Below, piece after piece: positions 7,364 to 14,087 of a stretch of DNA of 17,923 nucleotides (position 1 is its first letter; every line of letters starts with the position of its first letter). The notes beneath the pieces are model-generated. The model saw nothing but the letters and a program-made list of their open reading frames with translations, had not been told where the DNA came from and did not search any database. The translations under genes and the position numbers were made by a program. The DNA is taken from the NCBI GenBank assembly GCA_964581605.1, contig CAZOPF010000113.1, positions 1 through 17,923 of the forward strand, read 5' to 3'. The stretch comes from CAADGU01 sp964581605 (GTDB lineage Bacteria > Chloroflexota > Anaerolineae > Promineifilales > Promineifilaceae).

Positions 7364-7371
7364 GGCAACTG

Positions 7372-8199
7372 TTAGCCGGGCATCAGATAGACAAAACGGA
7401 AAGGGGCGAAATGCTCTATAAATGCCGGTGTGAAGCCCAGGTTGGCGTAAGGGGCTGTATGGATGGTTAGCGTATCGCGGGCGGGGTCAAACTGTTGTAG
7501 CACAGGCGTTCCCGTGGCAATGATGGCGCGAGCCTCCAGATTGTGTGGGAAGGGTGGGCTGATGGGATTAACGACGATGGATGCCAGTTCTGGAGCGGCG
7601 GCCAGTTCCAGGCTGCGGCGGAAGCCAAACAGCCGCATGAGCTCCATCACCAGACGCACGGCCGTGCGCTTGTCTTCTCGCACCTGTCCATCTAGCAGAG
7701 GGCGGCCGTTGACATCTTGAAAATTGAATCTTTTACGGCCGTTGCCTTGTTCAATTTGGGCCTGGCTGAGTTGTGCAGGCAGCCCCAATAGCTCCTGGTT
7801 GTAGGCTACGGCCGTTGCTGAATCATTCCACAAACCATGACAAAGCAGCCGCGCTGTTGGGTCGGCCAGCAGTGCCATAAGCGGCCCAAACGGGTGGTTG
7901 CTGATGGGGGGGGCTGGCTCACGGCTGGCAAAAAAGGCGAATTGCAGTTCGGTGTGTGGCCCCAGGCTGGCCTGGGTGAAGTCGCATATCCAGACACCCA
8001 TGAGGGCACGGCCGTCCTGGTTACGCATGGGTAATAGGGTTTCGGTCTGAATGAGAGCCGCCACGGTGGCAAGATCGGCCGTGCCGCCGATGAACATGCC
8101 CTGCCCATCATAAACGTGGTAGGGGATGGGCACGTCGCCTGTGGAAATGTGGCGATGGCCGTTAAGCGGATACATCTGGAACAGGGGGTGTGTACTCAT
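7372..8199 (-). CDS. Conserved hypothetical protein, possible acetoacetate-decarboxylase-like fold
   Basis: This is a 275-residue soluble protein without signal peptide or membrane segments. Segments such as PYHVYDGQGMFIGG (26-39), ALMGVWICDF (65-74) and SLGPHTELQFAFF (78-90) remind me of acetoacetate-decarboxylase-like proteins, where a Glu after a Gly-Pro/Tyr motif lines the pocket. I cannot confirm the catalytic lysine, so this is a fold guess and not a function. Its ATG (8199-8197) overlaps the TGA of the Ser/Thr kinase gene (8198-8196) in an ATGA arrangement, so the two should be translationally coupled. Several ACGCGGCCGT-like palindromes lie within it. A hairpin follows the stop. Confidence 0.6.
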   Translation of the reverse strand: MSTHPLFQMYPLNGHRHISTGDVPIPYHVYDGQGMFIGGTADLATVAALIQTETLLPMRNQDGRALMGVWICDFTQASLGPHTELQFAFFASREPAPPISNHPFGPLMALLADPTARLLCHGLWNDSATAVAYNQELLGLPAQLSQAQIEQGNGRKRFNFQDVNGRPLLDGQVREDKRTAVRLVMELMRLFGFRRSLELAAAPELASIVVNPISPPFPHNLEARAIIATGTPVLQQFDPARDTLTIHTAPYANLGFTPAFIEHFAPFRFVYLMPG

Positions 8200-10365
8200 T
8201 CGGTGGGTGTTGGTGTGCTTTCTGGGGTGGGGGTGGCGGATGAGGGGGTGGGGGTGGCGTCAACGGCTATGGTCACGGCCGTCAGATCATCCAGATAAAT
8301 CGCGCCCTGGCCGGTGTAAGCGTTGTCCTTGTCATCCACAACGAAACCCCGGAATGAGATGGGATAGTCTACGTTGGGGTCATTGCCGCCGCTGATCACC
8401 GTCCAGGGCCAGCTCTGGTTCGTGTCAATATAGCCGGTCATCTGTTGCCAGCCGGTGTGGATGACGCGGCCAAAGGGTACCTGCCAGGTCTGGCGGCCGG
8501 CGTCCTGAATCCAGACATTCAAAAAGTGGCCGCTGCCATCGCCGTAGACCCACAGTTGCAGCGCGTTGGGATTGCCACTGATGGCGTTGCTTTGCATGAA
8601 CACCACATAATCGTTTCCCGCAGTGGCAAAATCATACTCCAGTTTACCGGAGGCGGCTCCGCCGTGTGCCTGTTCGGTGGAGCGGGTGAAGCTGCCATTC
8701 GCTTCAGTGCCCCGCCCCCATAGACCGAAATTTTCAAAGCCTATGGGCAAGCCTGCCCCACTGCCACCGCTGCCTACGGGGTTGGATGAATTGCCGGAAC
8801 CACCAGAACCGGCGGTGGCTGTCGGGCGTGTGGTGGCTGAGGGGGTGGCAACGGCCGTGTCCGTAGCAGTTGGCGTCGGTGTGGCCGTATCTTCGGCGGT
8901 AGGCGTGAAGGTAGCAGTGGCAGGTGGTGTTTCAGTTGGTGTATTGCTGGGCGTGGGGGTGGCGCTGAGGGCGGCTTCCAACGTTTGGAGTGAAGCCAGG
9001 GCCGCATTAAACGGTGTTTCGGTCGGTGGCGCGGCCGTCCATGTTGGGGTAGCCGTGTCAGTGGCAGCGGCTACAGGTTGGGGGGTATTGGTTGGCGTGG
9101 CGAAAAGCATCTGGCGTACCGGCCCGGCAGCTAACGCGCCACCTACGCAGACAATGAGTAACAAGGCCACGAGCGTGGGGACCAGCCAGGACGGCCGTCT
9201 CTTTTCGGCTGGTAGTGGTGGTGGGGGAACAGCAACGGCCGTTNNNNNNNNNNNNNNNNNNNNNNNNNNNNNNNNNNNNNNNNNNNNNNNNNNNNNNNNN
9301 NNNNNNNNNNNNNNNNNNNNNNNNNNNNNNNNNNNNNNNNNNNGCAACGGCCGTTGGCGGGGCAACGGCCGTTGGCGGGGATGGGCTGGCAATTTGGGTA
9401 GGTGGCACGGGAACGGGAGTGCGCTGGATGATGTTTTCGCGGGTGAGCAGGTGTGCGCCCCGGCCCGGTTGTGTGCCAACCCAGGTGCCAAAGGCGTCAA
9501 TCTGGTCGGCCGCTTTTTCGGCTACCAGCGCATTGTCCAGATCATGCAGCAGTTCTTCGGCCGTCTGGTAGCGATAATGGGCGTCTTTTTCCAGACATTT
9601 TTGCAGTACCAGCCAGGTGGCCGTGCTGATGTCTGGCCGGATTTCGGTGATCGGGCGGGGGGGGACGTTCAGATGCTGGTGGAGTATGGCCCAGGGCGTG
9701 TCACCATCAAACAGGCGGCGGCCGGAAAAGAGTTCGTAGAAAATTACGCCCAACGAGTAGATGTCGGAACGGCCGTCTACATGGCTGGAAGTGGCCTGTT
9801 CCGGTGACATGTAGGTGGGAGTGCCTACCAGGGCATGGGTGCGGGTGAGGCCCGGTTTGTCCTGTACCTGGGCAATGCCCAGATCGGTGAGTACAGGTGT
9901 GCCATCATCGCGCAGCAAAATGTTACTCGGTTTGATGTCGCGGTGGACGATGCCGGCCTGGTGAGCAACAGCTAACGCTTCGGTGACCTGGTGAATGATG
10001 CCAATAGCAGTGGGCGTGTCCAACAGTTTTCCGGCTTTGGATAGTTCAACCAGTTTGTCTTGCAGTGTCCCGCCAGGGATGTACTCCATGGCGATGTAGT
10101 AGTAGCCATCGTCGGTGCGGTCGGTGGTGTAAACCTGGACGATGTGTTGGTGGCGCAGGCGAGCGACGGTTTTGGCTTCGCGCTGGAAACGCTGGACAAA
10201 ATCGGGGTCGCTGCTGAGGGTGGGAAAGAGGACTTTGATGGCGGACGGCCGTTCCAACCATTCGTCATACGCCAGAAACACATCGGCCATACCGCCGCGC
10301 TGAATATGTTTTTGAATGACGTAATGTCCAATTTGTTTGCCAATCCACTTCTGCGGGTCAATCAT
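8196..10365 (-). CDS. Transmembrane Ser/Thr protein kinase with carbohydrate-binding-like ectodomain (interrupted by assembly gap)
   Basis: This is a PknB-type kinase. From the ATG at 10365 the Gly-rich loop IQRGGMADVF is at 21-30, Lys44 and Glu63 form the ATP salt bridge, the catalytic loop HRDIKPSN is at 141-148, DLG (in place of DFG) at 161-163 and GTPTYMSPEQ at 181-190. A PPTAVA-repeat linker holds the gap (9244-9343). After it come a basic PAEKRR stop signal, one membrane helix (about 9188-9117) and a Thr/Pro/Ala-rich stalk. A roughly 160-residue domain (about 8750-8260, ENFGLWG, LQLWVYGDGSG, IYLDDLTA) resembles beta-sandwich carbohydrate-binding modules. A second short TP-rich tail ends the protein. 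The kinase would be cytoplasmic and the ectodomain outside. With 100 N the two halves fall in different frames; a gap length divisible by 3 restores one gene. A TTG at 10368 is also possible; GGAG lies 9 bases before the ATG. Confidence 0.88.
9232..9379. repeat. 18-bp coding minisatellite (PPTAVA)n flanking the assembly gap
   Basis: Two exact 18-bp units, GCAACGGCCGTTGGCGGG, lie at 9344-9361 and 9362-9379. The first 12 bases of another lie at 9232-9243, directly left of the N run. On the minus strand they encode Pro-Pro-Thr-Ala-Val-Ala in the juxtamembrane linker of the kinase. Each unit holds one ACGGCCGT palindrome. The true gap should be 6 + 18n bases. Confidence 0.85.
9244..9343. other. 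Assembly gap (100 N)
   Basis: Exactly 100 N, most likely a placeholder length. It falls inside a perfect tandem repeat, so the assembler probably failed to resolve the copy number. Confidence 0.97.
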
Positions 10366-10426
10366 CAATCATTTCTCCACCACTACCCATCATCTACAAG
10401 GGCAGCCCACTGGATTTACCGCAAGC

Positions 10427-10432
10427 ATTATA
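10427..10432 (-). promoter_or_regulatory. Possible -10 box (TATAAT) for the kinase operon
   Basis: ATTATA on the plus strand reads TATAAT on the minus strand, about 62 bases upstream of the kinase ATG. No good -35 hexamer lies 16-18 bases further up, so the call rests on the -10 match and the position. Confidence 0.35.
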
Positions 10433-10472
10433 GTTTATTTGCTCCTGGTTGACATAGAGAAAGCGTGATAAA

Positions 10473-10501
10473 GTGTTTGTGTGTTTGTGTGTTTGTGTGT
10501 T
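10473..10501. repeat. (GTGTTTGT) octamer tandem, 3.6 copies
   Basis: Three exact copies of GTGTTTGT and five further bases lie head to tail in the gap between the divergent kinase and YhfC genes. The GU-rich strand is partly complementary to the AC-rich octamers at 10518-10565, so the plus-strand transcript could fold back near the YhfC start. Confidence 0.8.
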
Positions 10502-10517
10502 CAAGTTGCAAGATACG

Positions 10518-10565
10518 AAATCACTAAAACACAAAATCACTAGATCACAAATTCACAAAATCACT
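10518..10565 (+). repeat. Octamer-phased A/C-rich leader abutting the YhfC ATG
   Basis: Exactly six octamers fit between 10518 and the ATG at 10566. AAATCACT occurs three times (10518, 10534, 10558), and the others (for example AGATCACA, AATTCACA) are close variants. There is no Shine-Dalgarno. The last octamer gives the context CACT-ATG. Confidence 0.8.
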
Positions 10566-11444
10566 ATGATTCCCTTTCTTCTTTTTCTCAATTTTGCCTT
10601 GATGCTCGTGATGCCGGTGGGGTTGGGCTGGTTTGTGGCCCGCCGACTTGCTGTTCGCTGGAAATTTTTTGTGGTGGGCATGGGGGGATTTGTGTTGTCG
10701 CAATTGTTGCACATTCCCTTCAACTGGTTGGTGCTGCAAGGGGCGGAACTGCTGCCAACGGACACGGCCGTTCTGTCTAATCTACTCCTTCTTTCTATTT
10801 TCTTCGGTCTTTCGGCGGGTGTTTTTGAAGAGGTGACGCGCTGGGCCATCTATCGGTCTGGTATCAAAGATGCCCGCACCTGGGGCAAGGGGGTAATGTA
10901 TGGCGCGGGTTGGGGCGGTGTGGAGGCGATGCTATTGGGGGCGATTGGCCTGCTCAATTTTGTGGTTCTGTTGGGCATGCAATATGGCTACTTCTGGCAA
11001 ATGATACCGGCGGAACAGGAGGCGTTGGTGTGGCAGCAAATTGACGCGCTGTTTGGCCTGCCCTGGACTATGTCGTTGCTGGGAGCATTGGAGCGGGCGT
11101 TTGCCATTTGCCTGCACCTGGCGCTGTCGGTGATGGTGTTGCAACTTTTTTTGCGGCGAAACTGGCTGTGGCTGGCGGCCGCGATCTTGTGGCACGCGCT
11201 GGTGGATGCGACGGCCGTGTTCACCATCCAATATGCTACCCCGATACGCGGCCCCCATCAGGCTGCTTTCCTGACAGAAGCAGTGGTGGCTGTGTACGCT
11301 CTGATCAGCCTGGGCATCCTGTTCTGGTTACGAACGCCAGACCCACTGCCGCCAGAAACTGAGCCACTGCCGCCACCGTTACCGGTACGGCCGTCGGACA
11401 TGATTCCATCGGCAGACTCTCTGGAAAAAAGCAAGTACTCATAG
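10566..11444 (+). CDS. YhfC-family intramembrane metalloprotease
   Basis: This 292-residue polytopic membrane protein resembles the YhfC (DUF2324) family, related to CPBP/type II CAAX-prenyl-protease-like intramembrane metalloproteases. Conserved-looking polar residues inside membrane segments are Glu88-Glu89 (GVFEEVTRW), Glu120 (GWGGVEA), His184 (ICLHLAL) and His210 with Asp214 (WHALVDAT). These would hold a metal and water. About 7-8 hydrophobic segments are visible, followed by a cytoplasmic-looking Pro/Glu-rich tail (258-292). The ATG at 10566 is chosen because a longer frame from 10473 would only translate the GTGTTTGT and AAATCACT repeats. Its TAG stop lies back to back with the stop of the converging SEDS-PBP gene, with no base between. 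Substrate unknown. Confidence 0.8.
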   Translation: MIPFLLFLNFALMLVMPVGLGWFVARRLAVRWKFFVVGMGGFVLSQLLHIPFNWLVLQGAELLPTDTAVLSNLLLLSIFFGLSAGVFEEVTRWAIYRSGIKDARTWGKGVMYGAGWGGVEAMLLGAIGLLNFVVLLGMQYGYFWQMIPAEQEALVWQQIDALFGLPWTMSLLGALERAFAICLHLALSVMVLQLFLRRNWLWLAAAILWHALVDATAVFTIQYATPIRGPHQAAFLTEAVVAVYALISLGILFWLRTPDPLPPETEPLPPPLPVRPSDMIPSADSLEKSKYS

Positions 11445-14087
11445 CTATTTGACGGCCGTCTGCAATAATGCCTGCCCCACCTGTTCTGCTTCCTGTACGG
11501 CCGTGCGGCCTTCCAGCACCACCACGGCCAGATAACGGGGATTCGCGGCCGGGGCCAACCCCAGGTACCAGCTATTCATGTTTCCCGCCGGGCCAGAAAG
11601 CACCCGATCGCTAAACTCAACACGGCCGTTGGCGGTTAACACCTGCCGAAGAGCCTGCGCTGTCCCGGCGGAAATAATGGGTTCATTGGCAGCCGGCGGT
11701 GAAAGGGGGCGCAGGGTGCCGCTTTCATCGGCAACGGCTGTAACTAACCGGGGCGTTAGCTGGCGGCCGTCAGCAGCCAACACGCTCCAGGCCAGCGCCA
11801 GTTGCAGCGGCGTCAGCACCAGATTCTCCTGACCAATACCGGCTAATGTGGGGTTGGTCAGCGGTTGCACTGGCGGCGTTTCGGTATTGAGAGGCAGATC
11901 AGGCACGGCCGTCAGGCCAAAACTCTCATACACCTCATGCAACCCGGAAATCCCCATTTCCAGCGCCAACTCTTGCAGCGGGCCAGGGCAGGAATGAGCC
12001 AGCACATCTGCCCAGGTTGCCGGTTCCGGCGGCGGCGTGGCGCATTGTATCGTTTGCCCATCAACCAGCACCGGGCGATTCGCGTCAGCTACTGTTTGTT
12101 CCAGAGTGATGAATCCCTTTTCCAGGGCGGCCGCCAGCAAAAACGGCTGCAACAAAGAGCCGGGCTGGTATTGCCCCTGCACCGCCCGGTTAAGCAGGGG
12201 AGCATTCTCGGCCGTTGTTAGCGTCTCAAATGTTTCATCCAGCCTGTTCGGGTCATAGGTGGGATGGCTGGTCATCACCAGGATCTCCCCGGTTTGGGTG
12301 TCGAGCAAAAGTATGGCGCCCTGGCGCTCTCCCAACAAGGCATCGGCGATTTGTTGCAGCCGGGCATCGAGCGTGAGTTGTACCGCCTGGCCGGTTTGGG
12401 GCAAATGGAGGAATTGGTTAACCATCTGCTGCCACGGTTGAGCGGGGTCGCCGCGCAGAACCGTGTTGTACCCTTCTTCCACACCCGCCGCGCCATGCCG
12501 GAAGCTGTAGTAGCCTACGGCCGGGCCAATGGCGGCTATGGGGTAGCGGCGGATAGGGGATTCTGGCGGCCCGCTGGTTTCTGCCAGCACAATGCCCTGG
12601 CGATCAAAAAGGGGGCCACGCTGAATACGCAGTTCAGCCTCCACCAGCCGGGGGTTATCGTCACGCGCCAAAATGGTTTGAGCGCGGGCCACACCCCAAT
12701 AAACCAGGGCGGCCGTTACCAACAAATAGCCCATGAGCACGGCCGCCAGCAATTGCCGCAGCCGCTGCTGCATAGCCGGGCTATGCCTGGCTCGCCCACT
12801 GCCAGACGTGGCCGAAAGATAGAGCAGCAACCCGGCCATCACGCTGCTGACTAGCAAGGAGCTGCCGCCGTAGCTGAGGAATGGCAGGGTAACACCTGTT
12901 AATGGTAGCAATTTGGTTACCCCCCCCATAATCAATATCGCTTGTGCGGCAAACAGGATGGTGATGCCGGCAGCCAGATAGCGGCGAAACGGCCGTGTGG
13001 CCTCGGCCGCAATTTTGATACCCCGGTAAGCTAACACCAGAAAGCAGACCACAATGGTCAGAGCGCCAATCAGCCCCCACTCCTCAGCTACCGCCGCAAA
13101 AACAAAATCTGAATGGACAACGGGAATGTAGGTGGGAAAGCCCTGCCCTACGCCCTGGCCGGCCAGGCCACCGGCTGCTATGGCATAAAGAGATTGCACA
13201 ATTTGGAAGGCGCGGTTATCGGCATCTGGCCAGGGATTCCACCAGGCGTCTACCCGCAGCGCCACCACATCAAAGGCGAAATAAGCAAACATACTGCCCG
13301 CCAGCAGCAGCACCAGCCCACCAACCACATAACGCCAATCGCCAGAGGCCAGATAGAGCAGTGCCAGAAAGAGGATAAAAAAGAGTGTGGCTGCACCCAG
13401 GTCGCGCTGCCAGATGAGCAGAGCCATGCAAAAGCCCCACATGAGCAGTAAGGGGGCCAGGTAGGGCAGTGGGCCTAAACGGCCGTGCCTGCTATCCGGC
13501 CGCAGTAAGGATTCCCGTTCGTCAAAGTAGCTGGCAAGAAAGATGACCAGGAGTAGTTTGAGCAGTTCCGATGGCTGAAAAAAGACACGCCCGGCAAATG
13601 GAATTGGCAGCCAGAGGGCCGCGCCAAAACCGGACGGGTTAACGCCAAACAAGAAAGTCGCTGCCAGGAGAAAAATGCCGCCGAGCAGCCAGGTATATCT
13701 GTAGCGGCGCAGCCAACGTAAACTACGTGGCAAAATGGCAACAGCCAGCAGCACGGCCGTGCTCAACACCAGCCATATCACCTGCCGCGCCAGAAAATGG
13801 GGGGCCAGCCGTTGTAAGGTGATCAACCCCCAGCCGGTGAGCAGGGCAAAGATGGGTAACAGGTAGGGGTCGTGGTGCGGCCGAAAATAGGATAACAGAG
13901 CAAAGGCGGCCAGGGTAGTTGCCAGCCAGAGTGCGGCCGCCCACAGATACCCTCCGCCTACCTGCCCGGTTTGGGCCAGACTGAGGGCAATGCCATTTGT
14001 AAAAATGAAGACGGCCGCCAATACTAGCAACATGGGCTTGTTATAACCGGTTTGCTCGCCAGGCATGTATTGATAGGAGGTTTTCAT
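11445..14087 (-). CDS. SEDS (FtsW/RodA) glycosyltransferase fused to a catalytically degenerate PBP transpeptidase-like domain
   Basis: This is an 880-residue fusion. Residues 1-430 are a polytopic SEDS peptidoglycan polymerase that uses lipid II: FQPSELLKL is at 170-178, HSDFVFAAVAEEWG has the likely catalytic Asp327, and LPFLSYGGSS is at 401-410. After a further membrane segment (about 446-467) comes a class B PBP-like part with GPLFDRQG (491-498), the short pedestal and the transpeptidase-like domain (about 570-880). Its three active-site motifs are altered: SxxK reads SLLQ (644-647, Lys to Gln), SxN reads SCP (699-701), and the KTG region reads SGPAGN (831-836). The SEDS half looks active and the PBP half looks like a non-catalytic partner. 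The ATG (14087-14085) overlaps the murJ TGA, so translation should be coupled. Confidence 0.88.
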   Translation of the reverse strand: MKTSYQYMPGEQTGYNKPMLLVLAAVFIFTNGIALSLAQTGQVGGGYLWAAALWLATTLAAFALLSYFRPHHDPYLLPIFALLTGWGLITLQRLAPHFLARQVIWLVLSTAVLLAVAILPRSLRWLRRYRYTWLLGGIFLLAATFLFGVNPSGFGAALWLPIPFAGRVFFQPSELLKLLLVIFLASYFDERESLLRPDSRHGRLGPLPYLAPLLLMWGFCMALLIWQRDLGAATLFFILFLALLYLASGDWRYVVGGLVLLLAGSMFAYFAFDVVALRVDAWWNPWPDADNRAFQIVQSLYAIAAGGLAGQGVGQGFPTYIPVVHSDFVFAAVAEEWGLIGALTIVVCFLVLAYRGIKIAAEATRPFRRYLAAGITILFAAQAILIMGGVTKLLPLTGVTLPFLSYGGSSLLVSSVMAGLLLYLSATSGSGRARHSPAMQQRLRQLLAAVLMGYLLVTAALVYWGVARAQTILARDDNPRLVEAELRIQRGPLFDRQGIVLAETSGPPESPIRRYPIAAIGPAVGYYSFRHGAAGVEEGYNTVLRGDPAQPWQQMVNQFLHLPQTGQAVQLTLDARLQQIADALLGERQGAILLLDTQTGEILVMTSHPTYDPNRLDETFETLTTAENAPLLNRAVQGQYQPGSLLQPFLLAAALEKGFITLEQTVADANRPVLVDGQTIQCATPPPEPATWADVLAHSCPGPLQELALEMGISGLHEVYESFGLTAVPDLPLNTETPPVQPLTNPTLAGIGQENLVLTPLQLALAWSVLAADGRQLTPRLVTAVADESGTLRPLSPPAANEPIISAGTAQALRQVLTANGRVEFSDRVLSGPAGNMNSWYLGLAPAANPRYLAVVVLEGRTAVQEAEQVGQALLQTAVK

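Noticed and set aside
7061..7375. 104-codon plus-strand frame across the relic region
   Set aside because: It crosses the hairpin elements and is opposite two frames that look more protein-like; the translation is Arg/Ser-rich without motifs.
8623..9807. 394-codon plus-strand frame opposite the kinase gene
   Set aside because: It is antisense to the kinase and its Thr/Pro-rich stalk; the translation is a Val/Gly-rich mirror of that repeat and runs through the N gap. No domain is visible.
10449..10454. TTGACA as a -35 box for the YhfC gene
   Set aside because: A perfect hexamer, but no acceptable -10 lies 16-18 bases downstream, where the GTGTTTGT repeat begins.
10473..10565. CRISPR-like or CRISPR-remnant repeat array
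   Set aside because: The units are 8 bp and contiguous with no spacers, and no cas genes are present.
12264..12854. 196-codon plus-strand frame inside the SEDS-PBP gene
   Set aside because: Shadow of the opposite coding frame in GC-rich DNA; no motif.
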